Shown here: piece after piece, positions 33,054 to 41,031 of the stretch
Layout of the letters: each line of letters starts with the position of its first letter
How positions within the stretch are numbered: the stretch's first letter is position 1
DNA from: Catenulispora pinisilvae
Lineage (GTDB): Bacteria; Actinomycetota; Actinomycetes; Streptomycetales; Catenulisporaceae
Reading direction: 5' to 3'
NCBI RefSeq assembly: GCF_015356865.1
Contig: NZ_JAAFZA010000011.1
Span: 1-64,000, forward strand
DNA length: 64,000 bases
Translations under genes and position numbers: made by a program
The notes under the pieces: generated by a model
Told to the model about the DNA's origin: nothing
What the model saw: the letters and a program-made list of their open reading frames with translations, nothing else
Databases searched by the model: none

Positions 33054-34037
33054 TCAGGGCTGCACGAAGTGGTACCCGGCCTCCAGCAACTGCGGTATGA
33101 ACCGCCTCAGCGCGGCGACCGTTTGTGACCGGTCCCCGCCGCCGTCGTGTTCGAGGATGATCGAGCCGGTGTGGGTGTGGCCCATGACGGTCTGCACGAT
33201 GTGGTCGGTGCCTGGGCGCGACCAGTCGCGCGGGTCCACGGACCAGTCCAGCGGCCGCAATCCCATCTTGGCGCAGACCGAGAACACGGTGGGCGACCAG
33301 TTGCCGCCAGGCGCGCGGAACAACACCGGCTGCCTGGCGCCGCCCTTGGTGATGGCGTCATTGGCGCGCTCAATCTCGGCGGTCACCCGCGCCTCACTCA
33401 TCCGCGACAGGTCAGCATGATCCCAAGTGTGGTTGGCGACCAGGTGCCCGGCAGCGCTGACCTCGGCGACCAAAGAGGCATGCTGTGCCGCGTTCTGACC
33501 GATCATGCAGAACGTCGCGGCGATCTTGTACTGGGCCAGCAACGCCAGCACCTGCGGGGTGTATTTGGAGCTGGGGCCGTCGTCGATGGTCAGCGCTATC
33601 GCCTTGTCGCCCTCATGGACGTAGAACTGCGGATGCCCCGGCGCCGGCGGCGCGTCATTACGGTTCGCGGCGGGCGCCGTGGTGGGCGACCCAGCGGCGC
33701 CGCCGTTGCTGGAACCAGAGCTAGAGCCGACAGGGCTAGAGCTGACAGAGCCGGCGCTGCCAGTGCTGGAGCCGGAACCCGCAGTGCCGTGGCCGGGGAA
33801 CGGAGCCCCACCGGTGGTCGGACGCGAGCTGGGCTCCGAGCCGGTCGGAACGGTCGCGCCGGCTGGCGTCGTCGCCCGAACCGGCCCCGCACCGGCGGAT
33901 CCGCCGCCGTTGGAAGCGCATCCGCTCAGCAACGTCACACCACCGACGCCCAACAACAACCGGCGTGACAGCCCCCGGCCGGGCCGGAGCCCGGCGTCGC
34001 GGCGAACTTCTCGAGGATCAAGGCCCGGTACGTTCAT
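33054..34037 (-). CDS. Polysaccharide deacetylase (NodB domain) lipoprotein
   Basis: A 327-residue exported protein. A signal (GLSRRLLLGVGGVTLLSGC) ends in a lipobox Cys and also contains a twin-arginine-like SRR. About 90 residues of Gly/Ser/Thr/Pro-rich linker follow, then the NodB domain: TIDDGPSSKYTP (catalytic and metal Asp), HTWDHADL (metal His pair), RAPGGNWS and LEHDGGGDR. It removes acetyl groups from wall or external polysaccharide. It overlaps the end of the LacI gene by 20 bp, so it belongs to the sugar operon. Confidence 0.9.
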   Translation of the reverse strand: MNVPGLDPREVRRDAGLRPGRGLSRRLLLGVGGVTLLSGCASNGGGSAGAGPVRATTPAGATVPTGSEPSSRPTTGGAPFPGHGTAGSGSSTGSAGSVSSSPVGSSSGSSNGGAAGSPTTAPAANRNDAPPAPGHPQFYVHEGDKAIALTIDDGPSSKYTPQVLALLAQYKIAATFCMIGQNAAQHASLVAEVSAAGHLVANHTWDHADLSRMSEARVTAEIERANDAITKGGARQPVLFRAPGGNWSPTVFSVCAKMGLRPLDWSVDPRDWSRPGTDHIVQTVMGHTHTGSIILEHDGGGDRSQTVAALRRFIPQLLEAGYHFVQP

Positions 34038-35133
34038 GCCAATGGGACGCGCCAACCCCACGCGGGGTTGAGCCCATCTTCGGGTCTTTAGAAAATAGAG
34101 AAGGGTGCCCCGCCGCCGCGACGGTGCTCTCCCTCACCACCAACTCATACGGCGCCCAAAATTCAGCAGGCGCCGTCTCATCCTCCTTATCCAGTCGGGC
34201 AATCAGCCGGTCGACGGCAAGCTGCGCGATGGCCGTCTTGTCCGGCGAGATGGTGGTGAGCGTCGGTGTGTTGTACCGACCGGCCTCGATGTCGTCGAAG
34301 CCGACCACGGCGATGTCCTCGGGGATCCGCACCCCGTTCGTCAGCAGAGTGCGGATGGCACCCAGCGCGACCAGGTCGTTGTAGCAGAACACCGCGTCGG
34401 GGGGACCCTGCGGGTGGGCCAGCAACGCCGTCATCGCCTCGGCGCCGCTGGCGAGGTGGAAGCGCCGGGTGGTGACGATCAGGGACTCCTCGACGGCCAG
34501 GCCGCGCGCCTCGTGCGCGTCGCGGAAGCCGCGGGTGCGCAGCTGGGCGGTCTCGCCGCTCTCCCACGGCTGGTCGCCGACGGCCGCGATGCGGCGCCGG
34601 CCCAGGTCCAGCAGGTGCTCGGTCGCGGTGCGGGCGGCGGCGACGTTGTCGATGGCGACGTGGTCGTAGGCGCTCTCCGCGATGCGCTCGCCGAGCAGTA
34701 CCAGCGGCTGGTCGGCGCCGCGGCGGGCGAGGTCGGCGTGGGTGAGGGCGAGCGGGCTGAGGATCACGCCGTCGAACATCGCCGACGCGGCCGAGTCGCG
34801 CATGACCAGTTCGCGTTCCCGGTCCGGTTCGCCGTCGGTCTGGTCGACGACGACGGTGTAGCCGTGCGCGCGGGCCTTGGTGATGACCGCGCGCGCCAGC
34901 TCGGAGAAGTACGGCACGTCCAGTTCCGGGACGACCAGCGTGATCAGGCCGGTACGGCCGCGCTTGAAGTTGCGGGCCATGAGGTTCGGCTTGTAGCCGA
35001 GTTCGGCCACGGCCGCCTCGACCCGCGCGCGCACCTCGTCGGAGACGGGCGCGTACCCGTTCACCGCGTTCGAGACGGTGCGGATCGAGACGCCCGCGCG
35101 TTCGGCTACGTCGCGGAGGCGGACGCCGGCCAT
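34018..35133 (-). CDS. LacI-family transcriptional repressor of the sugar regulon
   Basis: A 371-residue regulator. The N-terminal HTH and hinge helix (VRLRDVAERAGVSIRTVSNAV, split here as LRDVAERAG and SIRTVSNAVNG) are followed by a periplasmic-binding-protein-like sensor domain (LVVPELDVPYFSELA, VGFDDIEAGRYNTPTLTTI). It lies within the minus-strand sugar operon. Identical TGCAACGTTGCA palindromes precede the binding-protein gene and the sialidase-like gene, and are the best candidate operators. The inducer is probably a sugar released by those enzymes. Confidence 0.92.
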   Translation of the reverse strand: MAGVRLRDVAERAGVSIRTVSNAVNGYAPVSDEVRARVEAAVAELGYKPNLMARNFKRGRTGLITLVVPELDVPYFSELARAVITKARAHGYTVVVDQTDGEPDRERELVMRDSAASAMFDGVILSPLALTHADLARRGADQPLVLLGERIAESAYDHVAIDNVAAARTATEHLLDLGRRRIAAVGDQPWESGETAQLRTRGFRDAHEARGLAVEESLIVTTRRFHLASGAEAMTALLAHPQGPPDAVFCYNDLVALGAIRTLLTNGVRIPEDIAVVGFDDIEAGRYNTPTLTTISPDKTAIAQLAVDRLIARLDKEDETAPAEFWAPYELVVRESTVAAAGHPSLFSKDPKMGSTPRGVGASHWHERTGP

Positions 35134-35179
35134 TGATGTCCTCCTACGGAAGGCTTGGGTGACGAAGGGTTGCTGGGAG

Positions 35180-35224
35180 CTGGAACAACTGGAGTAACTG
35201 GAATACCTGGAATGGCTGGAACAA
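35180..35224. repeat. Five 9-bp CTGGAACAA-type repeats
   Basis: Units starting at 35180, 35189, 35198, 35207 and 35216 share CTGGA and vary in the last four bases. The array fills much of the gap between the GH2 stop and the LacI start. It is non-coding. Confidence 0.85.
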
Positions 35225-35244
35225 CGACATCCTGGGCTGAGATC

Positions 35245-37365
35245 CTATTGCCGCGACACGCTGGGGGAGCCGTCGATCGCGGTGCGACCCACCGGGCGCG
35301 TCGCGACGTCCACGCAGGTGTGACCGACGACCTCACCCGCGCTGACCAGCACGAGGTGCAGCCGCGCGACATCCGCCGCCGCTTCCGCCCCGGCTGGCCC
35401 CGCGGCCCCGTCCACCCGAGTAGGCATCAGCTCCCTGATCCGGACCGGTTCGCTCAGCCGGAACGGCTGCACCTTCACACTCTGTCCCGAGCCGCTGCCG
35501 GGCACAGGCACCCGCGTGAAGTCATAAGGCTGCAACGTCGCACCCCAGACCGGAACGACCGTCACCTCGACCGCCGCCGTCCCGTGGTGCGAGATCCGCA
35601 CGTCGAACTCGACACCACCCTCGGCCGCGACGAGATCGCACCCGGGAGCCAGCGGGACGACGTCGGGGATGGCGACCGTCACCGCGTTGGTCAGGTTCGG
35701 CGGGTTCCCGCCCTCGTCCTTAGCGCTACGGTCGAAGGCGTAGATCCCGGCCGTCTCGTGCTCGATGTCATACAGCTCGGTCCACACATAGCCGGACAAG
35801 CCGTCGTACCGCCGCAGCTCCAGCGTCTGCCAGCGCAGGTTCCAGCCCCGCTCGACACTCGTGAGGCCGCCGCCGAACTCGCTGTTCAGGTTCGGCACCC
35901 GCGGGACCGGCCGGCCGTCGGCCATCAGCACCTTCTCGACCACCACGCCCGGTCCGATGCCGACCGGGAAACCGGGCTCGCCGTCGGCGAGCAGCGCGCG
36001 GACCTTGGCGGCCCAGCCGTCCGGGTATTCGTCGTAGACGTGCCAGTCGACCAGGTCCGTGGCCACGTGCGACCAGCCGGAGTCGTCGACCGCAGGCCGG
36101 GACGGGTCCAGCGCCTTGAGCAGGTCGTAGGCGTGCCGGGTCGCTTCCTGCTTGCGCGGATCCGCGGCCACGTCCCAGTCCAGGCCCCACTCCTCGTTGT
36201 AGAGGCCCCAGATCACGATGCTCGGGTGGTTCCCGTCCCGGCGCACCATCGGCTCGATCTGCGCCTCGAAGCGCGCGACCGCCTCGGCCGTGAAGACCCC
36301 GGTGCTCGCCGGCTCGGCCCACACGAGCATGCCGAGCCGGTCGGCGTGGTGCAGGAAGCGCGGGTCTTCGAGCTTGAGGTGCTTGCGGACCAGGTTGAAC
36401 CCGGCGGCGCGGGCCGCTTCGAGGTCTGTCACGAACGCTTGGTCGTCCGGCGCGGTGATCCCGGTGCGCGGCCAGTAGCCCTGGTCCAGGACGCCGCGGA
36501 CGTAGAGGCGTTCGCCGTTGAGCAGGACGCGGTCGCCGTCGGTCTCGACGCGGCGCAGGCCGGTGGTCGCGGTGACGCGGTCGGTGCCGTCGGCGGACTC
36601 CAGGGTCACGGTCACCGGGTAGAGGTGGGGATCGGCGGGGCTCCACAGACGCGGCTCGGCGATCGGGAGCCGGAACGAGACCGGCTGGGTCGGGTCGGTG
36701 ACCGTGACAGTGACTGACTGCTGGTCGGCGATTGCCGCCGTGACCTGCGCACTCGCGCCAAGGTCGCCGCCGATCGAAACAGTCGCCTCGATCGCGTCCA
36801 GCTCCGCACTCGCCCGCAGCGCGACATCAGCCAGGTACGTAGCCGGCCGCGCCTCCAACCACACCGGCTGCCAGATCCCGCTACTCGGCGTGAAAGCGCA
36901 GACATCGTAGACATCGCGCGGAATGCTGCGCTGCTTCCCGTGGACGATCTCCCGCTTGTCCAGCGGCGCGTGAACCCGCACCACCAGCGTGCCCTCACCG
37001 TCGGCGTCGAGGGTGTCGGTGACGTCGAACTCGAACGGGGTGTATCCGCCTTCGTGCTCACCGACCAGCGTCCCGTTCACCCACACAGTCGCGAGGTGGT
37101 GCACCGCGCCGAAGTGCAGCACGATCCGCTGCCCGGACCAGTCGGCCGAAGCGGCGAGCTGCCGCCGGTACCAGCCCCACTCCAGCCAGTGTGCCTTAGG
37201 CCCGGCGGCCTCCGTCTCCCACGCGAACGGGACGACGATCTGCTCGCCCCAGCCATCCGGGTCGCGGGAGAAGTCCCACGTCCCGTTCAGATTCAGCCAG
37301 GCGTGCGAACGGTCGAAGTGCGGCCGGGGGTATTCAGGACGAACGGTGGACAACGGTGCTCCCAA
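35245..37365 (-). CDS. Glycoside hydrolase family 2 (beta-galactosidase/glucuronidase-like)
   Basis: A 706-residue cytoplasmic glycosidase without a signal peptide. The sugar-binding jelly-roll domain comes first (RSHAWLNLNGTWDFSRDP), then the immunoglobulin-like domain (from about residue 185), then the TIM barrel. The acid/base is Glu391 in LYNEEW and the nucleophile is Glu496 in NLNSEFGG. A C-terminal beta domain follows. It would cleave the oligosaccharide taken up by the transporter encoded just upstream. Members cut beta-galactosides, glucuronides or mannosides; the choice is not readable here. Confidence 0.9.
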   Translation of the reverse strand: MGAPLSTVRPEYPRPHFDRSHAWLNLNGTWDFSRDPDGWGEQIVVPFAWETEAAGPKAHWLEWGWYRRQLAASADWSGQRIVLHFGAVHHLATVWVNGTLVGEHEGGYTPFEFDVTDTLDADGEGTLVVRVHAPLDKREIVHGKQRSIPRDVYDVCAFTPSSGIWQPVWLEARPATYLADVALRASAELDAIEATVSIGGDLGASAQVTAAIADQQSVTVTVTDPTQPVSFRLPIAEPRLWSPADPHLYPVTVTLESADGTDRVTATTGLRRVETDGDRVLLNGERLYVRGVLDQGYWPRTGITAPDDQAFVTDLEAARAAGFNLVRKHLKLEDPRFLHHADRLGMLVWAEPASTGVFTAEAVARFEAQIEPMVRRDGNHPSIVIWGLYNEEWGLDWDVAADPRKQEATRHAYDLLKALDPSRPAVDDSGWSHVATDLVDWHVYDEYPDGWAAKVRALLADGEPGFPVGIGPGVVVEKVLMADGRPVPRVPNLNSEFGGGLTSVERGWNLRWQTLELRRYDGLSGYVWTELYDIEHETAGIYAFDRSAKDEGGNPPNLTNAVTVAIPDVVPLAPGCDLVAAEGGVEFDVRISHHGTAAVEVTVVPVWGATLQPYDFTRVPVPGSGSGQSVKVQPFRLSEPVRIRELMPTRVDGAAGPAGAEAAADVARLHLVLVSAGEVVGHTCVDVATRPVGRTAIDGSPSVSRQ

Positions 37366-37405
37366 AGATGTGCGGATACGGTCTGCCGAGCAGTGCGGTG
37401 CGAAG

Positions 37406-38347
37406 TCAGCCGGTGAGGCTGCCCCGCAGCGCGCCGCCCCGGAAGTACCTTTCGAGGAAGAGGAACAGGACGATCAGCGGAACCACCGTGACCAGGCCCC
37501 CGGCGATGAGCACGGGCACCAGCTGCGCCTGGGTGCCGGTCTCAGCAGCCTGCGACAGTGAGGACAGGCCGACGGTGAGCGGGTACAGATCGTTGCGGCT
37601 GAAGATGATCAGGGGCAGGAAGTAGTTGTTCCAGATCGCCACGACGCTCAACAACAGCACCGTGACCAGCCCCGGCAGGCACAGCGGCAGCGCGATCCGG
37701 AAGAAGATCCGCAGCTCGCCGGCCCCGTCGATGCGCGCGGCGGCGATCATGTCCTGCGGCACCGAGGCGTCGATGAACGTGCGCATCAGGTAGATGCCGA
37801 CCGGCGAGACCATGCTCGGCAGGATCATGCCCCAGATCGAGTTGACCAGCCCGACCTTGGCGTAGACCAGGAACAGCGGCAGCGCGAGCGCGGTGATCGG
37901 GACCAGCAGGGTGGCCATCACCAGATAGAACAGCGAGTTCGCGCCGCGGAACCGGAACCGGGAGAACCCGTATCCGGCCAGGGCGGACAGCGCGGTGGCG
38001 CCGATCGCACCCGCGACGGCGTATACGAGCGTGTTCTGCATCCAGTGCAGGTACACCCCGGCGCCGCTGATGTCCTTGCCGAGGTCGGCGAGGTTCTGGA
38101 AGAGCCGGAAGGGCTTGCTGAACCAGAACCCGGGGCCGGCGTAGACCCCGGCCTGGGTCTTGGTCGCGTTGATCAGCAGCCAGACCAGCGGGGCCAGGAT
38201 GAACACCGCGAAGCCCGCGCAGACCAGGGTCAGGAGCGTCGTCGTGCCCCGGCGCAGCCCGTACAGCCGGACCGGCACGGCGCCGTCGTCGGGACGCGGC
38301 TTCGGGGGCTTCGGGGGAGCGCTGGGAGTACTAGTGCTGCGTTTCAC
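37406..38347 (-). CDS. Sugar ABC transporter permease, MalG-type
   Basis: A 313-residue permease with six predicted helices. The cytoplasmic EAA-type loop MIAAARIDGAGELRIFFRIA contacts the ATPase. The N-terminus is Pro/Lys-rich. It pairs with the preceding MalF-type permease, whose gene overlaps it by four bases (start codon 38347, upstream stop 38344). No dedicated ATPase is encoded here; such systems often use a shared MsiK-like ATPase encoded elsewhere. Confidence 0.93.
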   Translation of the reverse strand: MKRSTSTPSAPPKPPKPRPDDGAVPVRLYGLRRGTTTLLTLVCAGFAVFILAPLVWLLINATKTQAGVYAGPGFWFSKPFRLFQNLADLGKDISGAGVYLHWMQNTLVYAVAGAIGATALSALAGYGFSRFRFRGANSLFYLVMATLLVPITALALPLFLVYAKVGLVNSIWGMILPSMVSPVGIYLMRTFIDASVPQDMIAAARIDGAGELRIFFRIALPLCLPGLVTVLLLSVVAIWNNYFLPLIIFSRNDLYPLTVGLSSLSQAAETGTQAQLVPVLIAGGLVTVVPLIVLFLFLERYFRGGALRGSLTG

Positions 38348-39390
38348 CGGAACTCTCCGTTCCTGCGCCGTACCGCGAAGGCGCCGAGCGAGACCAGGCC
38401 GATGATCAGCGCGAGCACCACGGCCGCGGCGGCGCCGAGGTTGTACTCACCGCTGCCGACCGCCGTGTTGTAGACGTAGAGCGTCGGCGTGAACCCGTAG
38501 GAGACGGCCTGCGGTTGGAAGGCCGACAGGATCGACGGCTCGGTGAACAGCTGGAGCGCGCCCACCATGTTGATGAACACCAGCATCACGATCGTCGGCC
38601 GCACCATCGGCAGTTTCATCCGCAAGATGATCGTCCGCAGCGGTGCGCCGTCGATCACGGCCGCCTCGGTCACGTCCCGTGGGATGGACTTCAGCGAGGC
38701 GTAGAGGATCGTCATGTTGTAGCCGGTCCACTCCCAGATCACGATCAGGACGATGGTCGGCAGGATCAGCTTCGAGGAGAAGAAGTCGACGTGGCCGAAC
38801 CCGAGCGACTTCAGCGCCTTGGAGTACGGCCCGAAGCCCGGCAGCAGCAGGAACGACCACATCACGGCCGCGACCACGCCCGGCACTGCGAACGGGATGA
38901 AGAAGACGGTCCGGAAGAACCTGCCGAACCGCACGACGCCGGCGTCGAAGACCGCGGCGAAGAAGAACGCGATCGCGATGGTCAGCGGCACCTGCACGAC
39001 GGCGAACAGCAGCACCCGCCACACGCCGTCCCAGAACTCGTGCGAACTCAGCACCGTGCGGTAGTTGGCCAGTCCCGAGAACCGCGTGCCGCCGACCAGC
39101 TTGCTGGTGAACAGGCTGTCGTAGACCGCGTATCCGGTCGGCACGATCATGAACAGCGTCAGGATCACCAGATGCGGCGCGACGAACACGGCGCCGGGCC
39201 ACTGCCGACTGCGTCGGCGCCGCCGGCCGGTGCGGTGCGGCGGCGCCTGTCCCGTGGATGCCGCTGGTTCCGCTGCTGGTCCCTTGGACGCCGGTGGTCC
39301 CTTGGACGCTGCTGGTCCCGTCGGCGCCGCCGGTCCCAGGCCCGCCGACGGCCGCACCGCCGCCGCCGGGAATCCGCTCTGCTCGCTCAC
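38344..39390 (-). CDS. Sugar ABC transporter permease, MalF-type
   Basis: A 348-residue permease with six helices after a cytoplasmic tail of about 65 residues. The tail contains the repeated element ASKGP encoded by slightly varied short repeats. The EAA loop reads VTEAAVIDGAPLRTIILRM. With the MalG-type partner it forms the channel for the sugar delivered by the binding protein encoded upstream. Confidence 0.93.
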   Translation of the reverse strand: MSEQSGFPAAAVRPSAGLGPAAPTGPAASKGPPASKGPAAEPAASTGQAPPHRTGRRRRRSRQWPGAVFVAPHLVILTLFMIVPTGYAVYDSLFTSKLVGGTRFSGLANYRTVLSSHEFWDGVWRVLLFAVVQVPLTIAIAFFFAAVFDAGVVRFGRFFRTVFFIPFAVPGVVAAVMWSFLLLPGFGPYSKALKSLGFGHVDFFSSKLILPTIVLIVIWEWTGYNMTILYASLKSIPRDVTEAAVIDGAPLRTIILRMKLPMVRPTIVMLVFINMVGALQLFTEPSILSAFQPQAVSYGFTPTLYVYNTAVGSGEYNLGAAAAVVLALIIGLVSLGAFAVRRRNGEFR

Positions 39391-39436
39391 GTCCTCGTAC
39401 TCGCTTCCTGTCGCACCCCTTCGGCCGTGGCACCCC

Positions 39437-40849
39437 TCAGCTCGCGGTGACGGTGAAGCCCTGGGCCTTGGCGTAGTCGCTCAGCTGCTTCTGGAAGGCC
39501 TGGAACGCCTGCGGCAGCGTCTCAGTGCCCTTGGTCACCCCGGCGAACGTGGACGTCCACTGGGTCAGCGCCGCGGTCATGATCGGCGGCCACTGGGTCT
39601 GGGCCAGGTGCTGGGCGGCGTCGGCGAACACGGCGTTGGACTTGTCGTCGCTGGAGATCGGCAGCGTCGTGTTCTGGAAGTCCGGGGAGTTCAGCAGCGG
39701 CACATAGCCCGGGAACGCGCCGGCCACCGGTCCGCTGAGGATCTTCCAGGCGTCGGCCGAACCGCCGAACCACTGCGCGAACTCGGCGGCCTGCTTGGCG
39801 TGCTTGCTCCCCTTGACCACCGCGAGCGTGGAGCCTCCCCAGTTGCCCGCCAGGTTCTGCCCGGCCTGGGCCTGCGGCATCGGGGCCGCGCGCCAGTCGC
39901 CGATCGTCTTCTTGACGCTCAGCTGCATGCCCACCGGCCCCCACGCCGGGCTCAGCCGCGCGGCGTTCGCCCCGGAGTCGAGGTTCGCCCACTGCGCGGG
40001 CGAGAAGTCCGAGGCCGTGGTGACTTCCTTCTTGTCGATCAGGCCCTGCCAGTAGTTCGCGAAGGCGGTCTGCGCGGCGCCGGTGAAGTTGATTCCCACG
40101 GAGGTGCCGCCGCTGTAGGTGAATGGGAAGGCGCCGTACTGCTGCATCAGAGCCAGCACGTCCTGGGTGCTCTCCGGATCGAAATTGGTGATCGCGGCGT
40201 TGGCATCGGCGGTGTGCAGTTTGTCGGCGGCCGTGGCGAACTGGTCCCAGGTCGTCGGGACCGTCAGGCCGGCGGCCGAGAACTGCTTGGAGTTGTAGTA
40301 CAGCGCGAGCGGGCCGAGGTCGACCGGCATCGCGTACAGCGCCGAACCCTGACTCACCTGCGACCACGCCGCCGGCGCGATGTCGGCCCGCGAGGAGGCG
40401 ACGCCGTACTGGGACAGGTCCACGAGGTTCTTGGTGATCTCGAACGACGGCACCTCGAAGTACTCGAGCTGGGCGACGTCGGGGGCGCCGTCCCCGGCCT
40501 TCAGCGCGTCGTTGAGTTTGACGTACTCGGCGGTCGTCGCCCCGGCGTTCTGGAGCTTCACGCAGACGTCCGGGTGCGTCTTGTTGAACTCCTTGACCAC
40601 CAGGTCATAACCGGCCGACCAGCCCCAGAACGTCAGCGGGGTGGCGTTGGCGGCGCAGCCGGAGCCGCCCGCGGCGCCGGAAGCGGAGCCGCCGGAGGCC
40701 GCACCGGGGCCGGCGGTGGACGGGGAACTGCTGCACGCCGCCGCCGAGACCGCCACCAGGGCCGCGGCCGTCAGCCCGACCAGACGCCGGCCGCCGAGGC
40801 CGGGGAACGCGCGGCGGGCCGAGCCGCCGGCACCGTGGGGGGTACGCAT
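39437..40849 (-). CDS. Sugar ABC transporter substrate-binding lipoprotein
   Basis: A 470-residue extracellular solute-binding protein. The signal peptide ends in the lipobox VSAAAC; the family-1 sugar-binding fold follows (DVCVKLQNAGATTAEYVKLNDAL with ALKAGDGAPDVAQLEY nearby). The ATG at 40849 has AGGA six bases upstream, whereas the ATG at 40855 would have it with no spacing; both are possible. It is the first gene of the operon binding protein-permeases-GH2-LacI-deacetylase. Two TGCAACGTTGCA palindromes lie 50-100 bp upstream. Confidence 0.93.
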   Translation of the reverse strand: MRTPHGAGGSARRAFPGLGGRRLVGLTAAALVAVSAAACSSSPSTAGPGAASGGSASGAAGGSGCAANATPLTFWGWSAGYDLVVKEFNKTHPDVCVKLQNAGATTAEYVKLNDALKAGDGAPDVAQLEYFEVPSFEITKNLVDLSQYGVASSRADIAPAAWSQVSQGSALYAMPVDLGPLALYYNSKQFSAAGLTVPTTWDQFATAADKLHTADANAAITNFDPESTQDVLALMQQYGAFPFTYSGGTSVGINFTGAAQTAFANYWQGLIDKKEVTTASDFSPAQWANLDSGANAARLSPAWGPVGMQLSVKKTIGDWRAAPMPQAQAGQNLAGNWGGSTLAVVKGSKHAKQAAEFAQWFGGSADAWKILSGPVAGAFPGYVPLLNSPDFQNTTLPISSDDKSNAVFADAAQHLAQTQWPPIMTAALTQWTSTFAGVTKGTETLPQAFQAFQKQLSDYAKAQGFTVTAS

Positions 40850-40898
40850 CGTCATTCCTGCTCTCTGTCGTCATCAACCTGTGGAGCTTGGTGGCCGG

Positions 40899-40916
40899 CT
40901 CTGCAACGTTGCAGAG
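40899..40916. promoter_or_regulatory. LacI-type operator 1, binding-protein promoter
   Basis: CTCTGCAACGTTGCAGAG is a perfect 18-bp palindrome with a central CG, the standard layout of LacI/PurR-family operators. It lies about 50 bp upstream of the binding-protein gene. The same core occurs at 40935, 43211 and 43244. Confidence 0.85.
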
Positions 40917-40934
40917 AACCGTAACTCGGCGCCC

Positions 40935-40946
40935 TGCAACGTTGCA
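40935..40946. promoter_or_regulatory. LacI-type operator 2, binding-protein promoter
   Basis: A second TGCAACGTTGCA core has its centre 33 bp from that of operator 1, about three helical turns. This places both on the same face of the DNA. Confidence 0.85.
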
Positions 40947-41031
40947 ATAGAGTGAACATCACGTTTCGGCCGCAGCAGACGCGACCGGTGTGCGACCCGG
41001 CGCGACCAGCGCGCGCGCCGATGGCGCCTCG

